This document shows, in pieces, positions 16,858 to 26,316 of a DNA stretch of 64,000 nucleotides. Each line of letters opens with the position of its first letter. Position 1 is the stretch's first letter. This DNA comes from an uncultured Clostridia bacterium (lineage in GTDB: Bacteria > Bacillota > Clostridia > Oscillospirales > Acutalibacteraceae): the NCBI GenBank assembly GCA_944384815.1, contig CALWUW010000028.1:62001-126000 (forward strand). The letters run 5' to 3'. Under the pieces are notes generated by a model. The model saw nothing but the letters and a program-made list of their open reading frames with translations. It had not been told where the DNA came from and made no database searches. The translations under genes and the position numbers were made by a program.

Positions 16858-17550
16858 ATGGCGTTGTATGCGATCGCGGATCTTCATTTATCTTTAGGGA
16901 CAGCAGATAAGCCCATGAATATTTTTCCCGGATGGGCAAACCATGTGGAGCGTTTGGAAAAAAACTGGCGTCAGTTGGTACGGGAAACCGATACCGTGGT
17001 AATTGCCGGAGATATTTCTTGGGCTATGAAATTGGAAGAAGCCGCCGCGGACTTTGCTTTCATCCATAGTTTGCCGGGAACCAAGCTGATCCTGAAGGGA
17101 AATCATGACTACTGGTGGAGCACCCGGAAGAAGCTGGAGAACTTTTTAGAGGAAAACAACTTCTATTCCATTCGTTTTGTTCATAACAATGCTGTGGCGG
17201 TGGATGACTGGGCAGTCTGCGGCACCAGGGGCTGGATCTATAATGCGGAGACAGATGAGGATTTGAAAATTGTTAACCGGGAAGTAGGAAGGCTGAATCT
17301 CTCTTTGGGAGAAGCTTTGAAGATGGGGAAAGAACCCATTGCTTTTCTCCATTATCCCCCTATTTTTGATGGGCAAAAATGCCAGGAAATTTTGGACGCA
17401 TTGCTGAACGCCAATGTAAAGGCTTGTTACTTTGGCCATATTCATGGTTCGGCAGTGGCTCGCAGAAAAATAGAAGGGGAATATGCGGGAATTCATATGC
17501 ATTTAGTCTCAGCCGATTACGTAAACTTTACCCCGGTTTTGGTAAGATGA
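16858..17550 (+). CDS. Calcineurin-like metallophosphoesterase
   Basis: A 230-residue single-domain phosphoesterase with the five dimetal motifs in order: DLHLS (D-x-H), GDISW, GNHDYW, HYPP and GHIHG. Family members hydrolyse phosphomonoesters or diesters; the substrate here is unknown. ATG 16858 starts 4 nt after the thrC stop with no clear Shine-Dalgarno sequence, so translation may be coupled. Confidence 0.9.
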   Translation: MALYAIADLHLSLGTADKPMNIFPGWANHVERLEKNWRQLVRETDTVVIAGDISWAMKLEEAAADFAFIHSLPGTKLILKGNHDYWWSTRKKLENFLEENNFYSIRFVHNNAVAVDDWAVCGTRGWIYNAETDEDLKIVNREVGRLNLSLGEALKMGKEPIAFLHYPPIFDGQKCQEILDALLNANVKACYFGHIHGSAVARRKIEGEYAGIHMHLVSADYVNFTPVLVR

Positions 17551-17578
17551 ACAAATTATAAATATTTTTCTCTAAAAC

Positions 17579-17607
17579 TGGCACTTCTTGAAAGACTGTG
17601 CTATAAT
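17579..17607 (+). promoter_or_regulatory. Promoter of tig (extended -10)
   Basis: TATAAT at 17602-17607 with an upstream TG (TGC-TATAAT), i.e. an extended -10. A weak -35, TGGCAC at 17579-17584, lies 17 bp upstream. Confidence 0.6.
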
Positions 17608-17644
17608 TAACAAGATAATTTGCAATTTCGCAGGAGGAAGTAAA

Positions 17645-18964
17645 ATGAGTCTGAAATCATGTAATAAGGTCGATACCAACCGCAGCCAGCTGGAGGTAGC
17701 GATCAGCGGCGAAGAATTCGAAAAAGCGCTGGAAGCAGCTTATCGCAGAGAAAACAAAAAAATCATGATTCCCGGTTTCCGTAAAGGTAAAGCTCCCCGG
17801 GCTTTTGTTGAAAAATATTATGGCGAAAATGTTTTTTATGAGGATGCCATCAATGATCTGTATCCCGCAGCTCTGGAAAGCGCTGTAGAGGAGGCCGGCA
17901 TTGAATTTGTAGAGGATAAGATCGATTTCGAGCTGGTTTCTGCTGGTAAAGACGGCCTGGTGTTCAAGGCAACCGTTACCACCAAGCCGGAAGTTTCCAT
18001 TGAAAACTATAAAGGCATTGCGGTGACCCAGAAGCCCATTACAGTAACGGATGAAGATGTGGAAGCAGAGATCAAGAAGGTTCAGGAGCGCAATTCCCGT
18101 ATGGTAACTGTAGAAGGCCGCGCTGCTGAAAACGGCGATATTGCTGTGATCGATTTTGAAGGCTTTGTGGACGGCGTAGCGTTCGAAGGCGGAAAAGGCG
18201 AAAACCACAATCTGACTTTGGGCTCCGGCCAGTTTATCCCCGGCTTTGAGGATCAGATCGTAGGCCATTCTTCCGGCGAAGAATTCGATGTAAACGTAAC
18301 GTTCCCGGAAGAGTACCATGCCAGTGAACTGGCAGGAAAGCCTGCAGTTTTCAAAGTAAAGCTGCATGAGCTGAAAGTTAAAGAGCTGCCCCAGGTGGAC
18401 GATGAGTTCGTAAAGGATGTCAGCGAGTTTGACACTCTGGACGCCTACAAGGAAGATATCCGCAAGCATCTGACAGAGGCTGCCGAGAGACGGAACAAGG
18501 ATGAGATCGAAAACCAGATGGTAGATAAGCTGGTGGAGCTGGTGCAGGCTGAAATTCCGGAAGCTATGTATCAGAACAAGATCAACGACGATATCCGTGA
18601 TTTTGACTATCGCCTCCAGGCGCAGGGATTGAATTTCGAAACATACATGAAGTATACAGGCATGAATGCAGAAGCTCTGCGCGCTTCCTTCCGTCCCCAG
18701 GCAGAACGCCAGGTAAAGGTTCGTCTGGCCCTGGAGAAGATTGCTGCTTTGGAAGAAATTAAGCCCACAGAGGAAGAAATTCAGGCTGAGTATGAGAAGA
18801 TCGCTAATGCGTACAGCGTAGAGCTGGAGAACGTAAAGAAGATGATCGCAGAAGCGGATCTTGTCAAAGACATCGCAGTGGAAAAAGCTGCCGGTGTTGT
18901 TCGGGACGCTTTGGTGATTTCTGAGGCTGCTGCTTCCGAAGAAACCGAGAAAGCGGCTGAATAA
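17645..18964 (+). CDS. tig: Trigger factor
   Basis: Ribosome-bound chaperone and peptidyl-prolyl isomerase. The N-terminal ribosome-binding domain has the signature [17 protein letters not shown]; the FKBP domain runs from about residue 155 ([16 protein letters not shown] through [15 protein letters not shown]), and a long helical C-terminal chaperone domain follows. ATG 17645 has CAGGAGG upstream. The length (439 residues) is normal. The tig-clpP-clpX-lon order links folding with ATP-dependent proteolysis. Confidence 0.97.
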   Translation: MSLKSCNKVDTNRSQLEVAISGEEFEKALEAAYRRENKKIMIPGFRKGKAPRAFVEKYYGENVFYEDAINDLYPAALESAVEEAGIEFVEDKIDFELVSAGKDGLVFKATVTTKPEVSIENYKGIAVTQKPITVTDEDVEAEIKKVQERNSRMVTVEGRAAENGDIAVIDFEGFVDGVAFEGGKGENHNLTLGSGQFIPGFEDQIVGHSSGEEFDVNVTFPEEYHASELAGKPAVFKVKLHELKVKELPQVDDEFVKDVSEFDTLDAYKEDIRKHLTEAAERRNKDEIENQMVDKLVELVQAEIPEAMYQNKINDDIRDFDYRLQAQGLNFETYMKYTGMNAEALRASFRPQAERQVKVRLALEKIAALEEIKPTEEEIQAEYEKIANAYSVELENVKKMIAEADLVKDIAVEKAAGVVRDALVISEAAASEETEKAAE

Positions 18965-18992
18965 ACCGTAAACATTTTGTCAATCCTTACAG

Positions 18993-19026
18993 ATGCCGGC
19001 CTCCCGCGCGGGCCGGCGTCCCTTTT
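18993..19026 (+). terminator. Probable terminator between tig and clpP
   Basis: GCCGGCC at 18995-19001 pairs with GGCCGGC at 19011-19017, followed by a weak CCCTTTT. The short T-run suggests partial termination, allowing some tig-clpP read-through. Confidence 0.55.
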
Positions 19027-19056
19027 ATACGGTGCGGAGATAGGGCGGTTTATAGT

Positions 19057-19638
19057 ATGAGTTTAGTCCCTTATGTAATTGAACAGACCAATCGCGGCGA
19101 GCGTTCGTATGACATTTTTTCCCGCTTGTTGAATGATCGGATCGTCCTGCTTACTGAAGAAGTGAATGACACCACTTCCAGCTTGATTGTGGCGCAGCTT
19201 TTATACCTGGAGGGACAGGATCCTTCCAAGGATATCAGCTTGTATATCAACAGCCCCGGCGGGTCAGTTACGGCCGGCATGGCTATTTATGATACAATGC
19301 AGTACATTAAATGCGATGTGGCCACGATCTGCATGGGAATGGCTGCCAGCATGGGAGCATTCCTCCTGGCTGCCGGTGCCAAAGGCAAGCGGATGGCGCT
19401 GCCCAACAGTGATATTATGATCCATCAGCCCAGCGGTGGTGCACAAGGGCAGGCAACGGATATCCGCATCCACGCCGATCACATTATCGCTACCAAGAAT
19501 AAACTCAACCGGATCCTGTCTGAAAATACAGGAAAACCCCTGGATGTAATTGCCAGGGATACGGAGCGGGATAATTTTATGACAGCCCAGCAGGCTCTGG
19601 AATATGGGTTGATCGATAAGGTGCTGGAGCGGCACTGA
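19057..19638 (+). CDS. clpP: ATP-dependent Clp protease proteolytic subunit
   Basis: The serine protease chamber of Clp. Catalytic Ser is about residue 98 in [14 protein letters not shown], catalytic His about 123 in [11 protein letters not shown], and the Asp lies near the end of the [10 protein letters not shown] segment. The length (193 residues) is normal. clpX follows 55 nt downstream, so the unfoldase and peptidase are made from one transcript. Confidence 0.98.
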   Translation: MSLVPYVIEQTNRGERSYDIFSRLLNDRIVLLTEEVNDTTSSLIVAQLLYLEGQDPSKDISLYINSPGGSVTAGMAIYDTMQYIKCDVATICMGMAASMGAFLLAAGAKGKRMALPNSDIMIHQPSGGAQGQATDIRIHADHIIATKNKLNRILSENTGKPLDVIARDTERDNFMTAQQALEYGLIDKVLERH

Positions 19639-19693
19639 ATGATTTCAAAAGCGATGCCTTTTGAACAGGAATTTCTGGAAAGTTGGTGAATCC

Positions 19694-21007
19694 ATGTCCG
19701 GTATGGATGATACGAAGGAGAGGGGCGTATGCTGTTCTTTCTGCGGAAAACCGCAGGGAGACGCCCGGCGTTTGATCGCAGGCCCCGGAGTTTATATTTG
19801 CGATGAATGTATCGAGTTGTGTATGTCTATCCTGGAAGACGAAGAAAACCTCTCCGGGAGAAGAGCGCAAAAGTATTCATCGGATTCTGTCTCTGTTTTG
19901 CCCAAACCCCAGGAGATCAAAGATCAGCTGGATGAATATGTCATCGGGCAGGAAGAAGCGAAGATCGCCCTTTCCGTTGCCGTTTATAACCACTATAAAC
20001 GGATTTATTTTGGAAAGTCAGACGAAGTAGAGCTGACAAAAAGCAATGTTTTGCTTTTGGGGCCCACGGGTGTGGGAAAAACATTTTTGGTGCAGACACT
20101 GGCCCGGATTCTGGATGTTCCTTTTGCCATTGCAGACGCTACAACATTGACGGAAGCCGGCTATGTGGGCGAGGACGTGGAAAATATTCTTCTTCGCTTG
20201 ATTCAGGCTGCCAATTACGATATCGAACGGGCGGAGCGGGGCATCATTTATATTGATGAAATTGATAAGATTTCCAGAAAATCCGAGAACCCTTCCATTA
20301 CCCGAGATGTCAGCGGCGAGGGTGTACAGCAGGCTCTTCTGAAGATTTTGGAAGGAACCGTTTCCAATGTGCCTCCCCAGGGAGGAAGAAAGCATCCCCA
20401 GCAGGAATTTATCCAGGTGGATACTTCCAATATTCTCTTTATTTGCGGCGGAGCTTTTGATGGGTTGGAGAAGATCGTGGAAAAGCGAAACGCGTCCTCC
20501 GGTATGGGCTTTGGCGCGGAAGTAAAGAGCAAAAAGGAATTGGATACCACCGGATGGATGAAGAGCGTAACACCCCATGACTTGGTGAAGTTCGGGCTGA
20601 TCCCGGAGTTGGTGGGACGTTTGCCGGTGATAGCCGCTTTGAATGGGCTGGATCAGGAAGCTTTGGTTCGTATTTTGACAGAGCCGAAAAACAGTCTGAT
20701 CAGTCAATACAAGAAACTTTTCCAATTGGATAAGGTAGAGCTGGAATTTACACCGGAAGCTCTGAATGCTGTTGCCGAAAAGACGATTTCTCTTCGAACC
20801 GGAGCGAGAGGGCTCCGAAGTGTTTTGGAGGAGTTTTTAACTCCTTTGATGTACAGTGTGCCTTCTGACTATACGGTGGAGAAAATCATTATCACAGCAG
20901 AAACCGTGAATGGCGGTGCGCCGGAATTGGTGCATAACGCGGAACGGAAGCCTGTGAAAATCAAGATTACGGCGCCCAAAAAGCGCGGCAGACGGGATAC
21001 AGCATAA
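19694..21007 (+). CDS. clpX: ATP-dependent Clp protease ATP-binding subunit ClpX
   Basis: The AAA+ unfoldase partner of ClpP. It has an N-terminal zinc-binding domain (CSFCGKPQ and ICDECIELC, four Cys), Walker [16 protein letters not shown], Walker [11 protein letters not shown], and the pore and sensor segments of the family. The ClpP-docking IGF-type loop region is the AIRC-like segment after residue 250 but is not distinctive here. ATG 19694 is chosen; ATG 19703 is also possible. Confidence 0.97.
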   Translation: MSGMDDTKERGVCCSFCGKPQGDARRLIAGPGVYICDECIELCMSILEDEENLSGRRAQKYSSDSVSVLPKPQEIKDQLDEYVIGQEEAKIALSVAVYNHYKRIYFGKSDEVELTKSNVLLLGPTGVGKTFLVQTLARILDVPFAIADATTLTEAGYVGEDVENILLRLIQAANYDIERAERGIIYIDEIDKISRKSENPSITRDVSGEGVQQALLKILEGTVSNVPPQGGRKHPQQEFIQVDTSNILFICGGAFDGLEKIVEKRNASSGMGFGAEVKSKKELDTTGWMKSVTPHDLVKFGLIPELVGRLPVIAALNGLDQEALVRILTEPKNSLISQYKKLFQLDKVELEFTPEALNAVAEKTISLRTGARGLRSVLEEFLTPLMYSVPSDYTVEKIIITAETVNGGAPELVHNAERKPVKIKITAPKKRGRRDTA

Positions 21008-21028
21008 GGAAACAACGATTGCAGGCGG

Positions 21029-21070
21029 CTGCTGAGAGGGGCGGGATTGCGTTCTTCTCAGCAGTTTTTT
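21029..21070 (+). terminator. Terminator between clpX and lon
   Basis: CTGCTGAG at 21029-21036 pairs with CTCAGCAG at 21057-21064, followed by TTTTTT at 21065-21070. The loop is large (about 20 nt). Confidence 0.8.
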
Positions 21071-21089
21071 CAAATTAGGAGGATTGCAT

Positions 21090-23513
21090 ATGGGCAATGT
21101 TGCGTTAACTGAACATATCACACTTCCTGCTCTTGCGTTGCGTGGGTTGGTTATTTTCCCGGAAATGATGATCCAATTTGATGTGGGCCGGAAAAAATCC
21201 GTGTTGGCTTTGGCTCATGCCATGGAAAAAGAGCAGCGAGTTTTTTTGATTACGCAAAAGGATTTGGGAGATAACGAACCCAAGCAAAACCAGCTGTATA
21301 AGACAGGTGTGGTGGCGAAAATCAAGCAGGTTGTGCGCCATTCAGAAGATGGGATCCGCCTGTTTGCGGAAGGACTATACCGCGCAACTCTGATTTCTTT
21401 GCCACAGGAAGCGCCTTTCCTTATGGCAGAAGTGGAGCCGGAAGAGACGCTGCCGTACCGGGAGACCCATAAAACGGAAGCCTTGATCCGTCATACACAA
21501 AATGTATTTGAAGAATATGTGCACCATTATGCCAAAGTTCCTCCGGATATTATTTTGGGTGTGGTTCGGCAGAAGGATTGCGGACGTCTGGCAGATTATA
21601 TCGCTACCAATACGTTGCTGGATTATAATAAAAAGCAGCAGATTTTGGATGAACTGCATCCGGTGCGCCGTCTTCAGAAACTCATCTCCATTTTGGAGAA
21701 TGAGATCAATGTATTGGCCATTGAAAATGAGATCAGCGAAAAAGCAAAAGAGCAGATCGATCAAAATCAAAGGGAATATTTTCTGCGGGAGCAGATGAAG
21801 GCTATTGCTTACGAATTGGGAGAAGACGATTCTCCGGTGGAGGAAGCAGAGGAATTCCGGCAGAAAATTCTGCAGGCGGGTATGCCCAAGGAGCAGCAGG
21901 AAAAGCTTTTGAAGGAATGCGATCGCCTGGCGAAGATGCCGGTAGGCTCCCACGAAGGCAGTGTAATTCTCACATACCTGCAGACTTGCCTGGAGCTTCC
22001 CTGGAACAAAGAAACTCCGGAGCATATTGACCTGCAAAAGGCGCAGAAAATCTTGGACCGGGATCATTATGGCCTGAAAAAGGTAAAAGAACGGATTTTG
22101 GAAGCGCTGGCTGTGAAGAAGCTGGCGCCGGAAGCTAAAGGCCAAATCCTTTGTTTGGTAGGACCTCCCGGCGTCGGCAAAACATCCATTGCCCGGTCCA
22201 TTGCGGAAGCCGTGCAGCGGAAGTATGTAAGAGTTTCCTTAGGCGGTGTACGGGATGAATCGGATATTATGGGACATCGAAAGACCTATATTGGATCCAT
22301 GCCCGGGCGGATTATCACCGCTTTGAAGCAGGCAGGAACAAAAAACCCCGTATTACTGCTGGATGAGATCGATAAGCTTGGAAGCAGCTATCGGGGAGAC
22401 CCGGCTTCAGCTCTTTTGGAAGTGTTGGATCCGGATCAGAATATGGCGTTCTATGATCATTATGTGGATATGCCCTTTGATTTGAGCCATGTTCTCTTTA
22501 TTACCACCGCCAACGATCAGAGTCAGATTCCGGCGCCTCTTTTGGATCGTATGGATGTAATCACTCTGGGGAGTTATACCCAAGAAGAGAAATATCAAAT
22601 CGCTGTTAAGCACTTGATTCCAAAACAGAGAAAAAAGAACGGAATTGAGGCAAAAACGCTGCAATTCACGCCGGCGGCGGTTCATCTTTTGATTGAAGGC
22701 TATACAGCTGAAGCCGGTGTGCGTACGTTGGAGCGGCAGATCGCTTCTGTTTGCCGTAAATGCGCTAAGCAGATCGTGGAAAATCCGGAAATTCGTTTGC
22801 GGATCACGCCTGCTCTTTTGGAAGAATTGTTGGGTCCCAAGCGCTACAAGAAGGAAAAGCTTCACGGAAAGGATCAAGTGGGGCTGGTAAATGGTCTGGC
22901 ATGGACCAGTATCGGCGGTGAGATTCTGCCTTTGGAAGTGGCTGCTATGGAGGGAACGGGGAAGATCGAGCTGACCGGTTCCTTGGGAGACGTGATGCAG
23001 GAATCTGCAAGAACGGCTATCAGCTGTATCCGGAGCAGAGCGTCCCAGCTGGGAATTCCCCATGATTTTTACACAAAATATGATATTCACATTCATGCTC
23101 CTGAGGGAGCCGTGCCCAAGGATGGCCCTTCCGCAGGAACCGCAATGGCTACAGCCATCACTTCTGCGCTTACAGGGATCGCAGTTAGACGGGATGTGGC
23201 AATGACAGGAGAGATCACGCTTCTGGGAAGAGTCCTTCCTATTGGCGGACTGAAAGAGAAAACAATGGCTGCTTATCGTGCAGGGATAAAGACTGTATTG
23301 ATCCCGGCGGAAAATGAGGCGGATCTTTATGAAGTGGATCCTGTTGTCAAAGAACATGTTCGGTTTGTTCCGGTTGAAAGAATCGAGCAGGTTTTGGAGA
23401 TCGCATTGGTGCGCAAGCCGATGCCTTCCCATACACAGGAAAGCAAAGAAACCTCCGTTTTAACGGAAGCGATGCCTCATTCTTCTGCGATTCATGCTTC
23501 CATGCAGCAATAA
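21090..23513 (+). CDS. lon: ATP-dependent protease Lon (LonA)
   Basis: An 807-residue homo-oligomeric protease for damaged and regulatory proteins. The N-terminal LON substrate domain ([26 protein letters not shown]) is followed by Walker [16 protein letters not shown] near residue 357, and the C-terminal protease domain with the catalytic Ser-Lys dyad: Ser in [14 protein letters not shown], Lys in [19 protein letters not shown] 21090 is preferred to TTG 21084 because AGGAGG at 21078-21083 is spaced for it. engB follows at 12 nt. Confidence 0.97.
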   Translation: MGNVALTEHITLPALALRGLVIFPEMMIQFDVGRKKSVLALAHAMEKEQRVFLITQKDLGDNEPKQNQLYKTGVVAKIKQVVRHSEDGIRLFAEGLYRATLISLPQEAPFLMAEVEPEETLPYRETHKTEALIRHTQNVFEEYVHHYAKVPPDIILGVVRQKDCGRLADYIATNTLLDYNKKQQILDELHPVRRLQKLISILENEINVLAIENEISEKAKEQIDQNQREYFLREQMKAIAYELGEDDSPVEEAEEFRQKILQAGMPKEQQEKLLKECDRLAKMPVGSHEGSVILTYLQTCLELPWNKETPEHIDLQKAQKILDRDHYGLKKVKERILEALAVKKLAPEAKGQILCLVGPPGVGKTSIARSIAEAVQRKYVRVSLGGVRDESDIMGHRKTYIGSMPGRIITALKQAGTKNPVLLLDEIDKLGSSYRGDPASALLEVLDPDQNMAFYDHYVDMPFDLSHVLFITTANDQSQIPAPLLDRMDVITLGSYTQEEKYQIAVKHLIPKQRKKNGIEAKTLQFTPAAVHLLIEGYTAEAGVRTLERQIASVCRKCAKQIVENPEIRLRITPALLEELLGPKRYKKEKLHGKDQVGLVNGLAWTSIGGEILPLEVAAMEGTGKIELTGSLGDVMQESARTAISCIRSRASQLGIPHDFYTKYDIHIHAPEGAVPKDGPSAGTAMATAITSALTGIAVRRDVAMTGEITLLGRVLPIGGLKEKTMAAYRAGIKTVLIPAENEADLYEVDPVVKEHVRFVPVERIEQVLEIALVRKPMPSHTQESKETSVLTEAMPHSSAIHASMQQ

Positions 23514-23525
23514 GGGAGAGATTTC

Positions 23526-24110
23526 ATGAATTTTCAGGTGGTACAGTTTGAAGCTGCGGCAGGCCTTTTGAATCAGCTTCCGCCCTCTACGATTCCGGAA
23601 ATTGTTTTTTCCGGGCGTTCCAATGTGGGAAAAAGCTCATTGATCAATAAGCTGGTCAATCGAAAATCTTTAGCCAGAGTAAGCGCTAAACCCGGAAAAA
23701 CAGCAACCATCAATTTTTATAAATTGCAGGAGTGCAGATTGGTGGATCTTCCGGGGTACGGATATGCGAAAGTTTCCGCCAAGGAAAAAGAGCGCTGGGC
23801 GGAGCTGGTGGAAGGCTTTTTTGCCCAGGAGCGGAAGGTGGCCTGTGTTGTTCAGATCATCGATATGCGTCATATGCCTACAGAGGATGATCTGCATATG
23901 ATCGAATTTCTTTTGACTTCACAAAGACCTTTTATCTTGGTCGCCACGAAAAGCGATAAGCTGAATAAAACCGAGTACGCCCAACGGGAGTCGCAGCTGC
24001 GATCTTTTTTCCAGACGGTGGAGGATCTAAAAATCATTCCATTTTCTGCTGTAACAGGTGATGGCCTGTCGGAGTTAAAAATGCTTTTGGAAGAATTTTG
24101 TCATTTCTAA
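23526..24110 (+). CDS. engB: Ribosome biogenesis GTP-binding protein EngB (YsxC)
   Basis: A small essential GTPase of 50S assembly. G1 [18 protein letters not shown]3 DLPGYGYAKVS and G4 TKSDK are present, with the usual 194 residues. The lon-engB neighbourhood is the same as in Bacillus. A 12-bp perfect hairpin follows the stop. Confidence 0.96.
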   Translation: MNFQVVQFEAAAGLLNQLPPSTIPEIVFSGRSNVGKSSLINKLVNRKSLARVSAKPGKTATINFYKLQECRLVDLPGYGYAKVSAKEKERWAELVEGFFAQERKVACVVQIIDMRHMPTEDDLHMIEFLLTSQRPFILVATKSDKLNKTEYAQRESQLRSFFQTVEDLKIIPFSAVTGDGLSELKMLLEEFCHF

Positions 24111-24115
24111 AATTA

Positions 24116-24147
24116 AGCCTGCGTGATTGAAATATATCACGCAGGCT
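24116..24147 (+). terminator. Hairpin terminator after engB
   Basis: A 12-bp perfect stem (AGCCTGCGTGAT at 24116-24127 with its complement at 24136-24147), loop of 8 nt. It lacks a strong T-run on the plus strand, so termination efficiency is uncertain. Confidence 0.55.
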
Positions 24148-24194
24148 GATTCGTTGTTCGGCTTTCCGGAACGGGTGTCTTGTTTGGCTCACAG

Positions 24195-24224
24195 TTGACA
24201 AAGGTAAGCCAAAACTGATAGAAT
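24195..24224 (+). promoter_or_regulatory. Promoter of the long yicC-priA-rsgA transcript
   Basis: TTGACA at 24195-24200, an 18-bp spacer and TAGAAT at 24219-24224, in the 205-nt gap between engB and yicC. No terminator is visible between here and 37.7 kb, so this may serve a very long transcript, perhaps with internal promoters. Confidence 0.7.
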
Positions 24225-24315
24225 AATAAGGATGTAATTGCGAAATACAAATCAACCCTATAAGCTTTTAATTTTGAGTCTGGCGGACTTATTTCATTTG
24301 AATTGAGATGATAAA

Positions 24316-25194
24316 ATGATTCGGAGTATGACGGGCTTCGGAAGGCACGCAGCCATAGTGGATGGAAGAAATATCGTGGCGGAAATCAAATCGGTAAACC
24401 ATCGCTATTTTGAATTTTCATCCCGTACCAGCAGAGGGTATGGATTTTTGGATGAGAAACTGAAAACATACCTGCAGTCTAAAATCGCACGGGGAAAAGT
24501 AGACGTTTATGTTTCTGTAGAAACCCTGGAAGATGGAGAAGCGCAGGTTCTTGTGAATCATGATCTGGCAGCAGGATATGTGCAGGCTTTCCGGGAACTT
24601 GCCCAAAGGTATGGGTTGAAGGAAGATGTGTCCGTGAGCCTTTTGGCTCGTTGCCCGGATGTGTTTTCCATTCATCGCGCTCCTGAAAATGAGGAAGAAG
24701 TGTGGAATGCCGTGCGTCAGGTTTTGGATCAGGCGCTTTCCTCCTTTGTGTCCATGCGGGAAGTGGAAGGAAGCCGGCTGAAAGACGATGTTTTATCTCG
24801 GGCAGAAACCATACTGAAGATCGTTGAAAAAATTGAAGAACGTTCTCCCCAGACGTTGGAAGAGTACCGGCAGAAGCTGCTGCTCCGATTGCGGGAAATG
24901 CTGGGAGATGTACAGATCGATGAGCAAAGGATCCTCACGGAAGCTGCCATCTTTGCAGATAAGATTGCGATTGCAGAAGAGACAGTGCGTTTGCGCAGTC
25001 ATTTCCACCAGCTTACGTCCATGCTGAATTCGGACGAAGCCGTAGGCAGAAAATTGGACTTTATCGTGCAGGAAATGAACCGGGAAACCAACACCATAGG
25101 CTCCAAGGCTTCCGATTCCCAGATAGCCCATATGGTTGTGGATATCAAGGCGGAAATTGAGAAGATCCGGGAGCAGATTCAGAATATTGAATAA
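24316..25194 (+). CDS. yicC: YicC/YloC-family endoribonuclease-like protein
   Basis: A 292-residue protein with the family start [13 protein letters not shown] and the C-terminal DUF1732 block [23 protein letters not shown]. Family members are involved in RNA decay as endoribonucleases. It heads the run yicC-remA-gmk-rpoZ-priA, as in Bacillus (yloC). Confidence 0.94.
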   Translation: MIRSMTGFGRHAAIVDGRNIVAEIKSVNHRYFEFSSRTSRGYGFLDEKLKTYLQSKIARGKVDVYVSVETLEDGEAQVLVNHDLAAGYVQAFRELAQRYGLKEDVSVSLLARCPDVFSIHRAPENEEEVWNAVRQVLDQALSSFVSMREVEGSRLKDDVLSRAETILKIVEKIEERSPQTLEEYRQKLLLRLREMLGDVQIDEQRILTEAAIFADKIAIAEETVRLRSHFHQLTSMLNSDEAVGRKLDFIVQEMNRETNTIGSKASDSQIAHMVVDIKAEIEKIREQIQNIE

Positions 25195-25219
25195 ATTGGC
25201 TTTAGCAGGGGGATGTAAA

Positions 25220-25495
25220 ATGAAACTGATCAATATCGGGTTTGGTAATATGGTTTCGGCGAACCGATTGGTGGCAATTGTAAGCCCTGAGTCTGCACCG
25301 ATTAAACGAATCATTCAAGACGCTAAGGAACACGGTACGTTGATCGACGCCACTTATGGCCGCCGTACACGGGCTGTGATTATTACAGACAGTGACCATG
25401 TGATTCTTTCCGCTGTGCAGCCGGAGACAGTGGCGAACCGCCTTAATGATCGGGACGAAGATCTGGAAGATGAGGAGCTGGAAGAGGATGAATAA
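25220..25495 (+). CDS. remA: RemA family DNA-binding regulator (DUF370)
   Basis: A 91-residue protein matching the RemA/DUF370 family: [29 protein letters not shown] and [20 protein letters not shown]. In Bacillus RemA is a ring-forming DNA-binding regulator of biofilm and osmoprotection genes. ATG 25220 has AGGGGG upstream. The last 15 residues are almost all Asp/Glu, an unusual acidic extension. The stop overlaps the gmk start. Confidence 0.93.
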   Translation: MKLINIGFGNMVSANRLVAIVSPESAPIKRIIQDAKEHGTLIDATYGRRTRAVIITDSDHVILSAVQPETVANRLNDRDEDLEDEELEEDE

Positions 25496-26099
25496 CACAG
25501 GATTGTTAGTGGTTTTTTCTGGGCCCTCCGGTGTGGGAAAAGATACGGTGCTCCAGCGCCTTTTGCAGCGCTGTCCGCAGGTACGTTTATCTGTTTCCGC
25601 CACCACACGTTCCCCTCGGGCGGGAGAAGAAGATGGAAAAGATTATTTTTTCCTGGATCACGAAGTTTTTGAAGAGCAGATCCGGCAAGGTAAAATGCTG
25701 GAGTACGCGGAGTACTGCGGAAATTACTACGGAACCCCCAGCGTGCCGGTGGAAACCTGGATGTCCCAGGGGAATGATGTGATTTTGGAGATCGAAGTGC
25801 AGGGCGGTGCGCAGGTGCAGCAAAAGCGAAAGGATTGCGTCAGCATCTTCCTGCTTCCTCCTTCTATGAAAGTTTTGGAGAACCGCTTGCGGGGAAGAGG
25901 TACGGAGGCAGAGGAGACCATTCAAAAGCGCATGAAAGCAGCCAGGGAAGAGGTTGGAAAAGCCTTCCAGTATGATTATGCGGTTGTAAACGATGATTTG
26001 GAAGAAACGGTAACCACGATTATTCAAATTTTGGAATCGGAGAAGTTTCGTGTTTCCAGAAATAAAGATTTTCTTGAAAGGATGCTTGAAATATGTTAA
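25488..26099 (+). CDS. gmk: Guanylate kinase
   Basis: Phosphorylates GMP to GDP. It has the P-loop [15 protein letters not shown] (Asp where most have Gly or Ser/Thr), the GMP-binding segment [17 protein letters not shown] and the lid [15 protein letters not shown]. From ATG 25488 it has 203 residues, normal size. It overlaps remA at the start and rpoZ at the end. Confidence 0.96.
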   Translation: MNNTGLLVVFSGPSGVGKDTVLQRLLQRCPQVRLSVSATTRSPRAGEEDGKDYFFLDHEVFEEQIRQGKMLEYAEYCGNYYGTPSVPVETWMSQGNDVILEIEVQGGAQVQQKRKDCVSIFLLPPSMKVLENRLRGRGTEAEETIQKRMKAAREEVGKAFQYDYAVVNDDLEETVTTIIQILESEKFRVSRNKDFLERMLEIC

Positions 26100-26311
26100 A
26101 ACCTTCTGCAGATTTGATTATTGATCCGAAACAAAGCCGCTATGCTTTGGTGGTAGCTGTGGCCAAGAGAGCCAGAGAAATTGCGGAGGAAGCTGAGAAA
26201 AACGGTCAGATCTTGGTGGATAAGCCTGTCGATCTGGCGGTGCATGAGTTTATGACCCATGATTATAAGATCATAGAACATTTTGAGGAAAATGACGACG
26301 TGACGGAGTAA
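26093..26311 (+). CDS. rpoZ: RNA polymerase omega subunit
   Basis: A 72-residue omega subunit with the conserved helix SRYALVVAVAKRAREIAEEA. The start overlaps the gmk end by 7 nt. Unlike Bacillus, coaBC does not follow; priA is next after 5 nt. Confidence 0.94.
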   Translation: MLKPSADLIIDPKQSRYALVVAVAKRAREIAEEAEKNGQILVDKPVDLAVHEFMTHDYKIIEHFEENDDVTE

Positions 26312-26316
26312 AGCCC

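Noticed and set aside
17579..17595. TGGCAC upstream of tig as a possible sigma-54 -24 element
   Set aside because: The expected TTGC at the right distance is missing, and a good extended -10 TATAAT explains the promoter.
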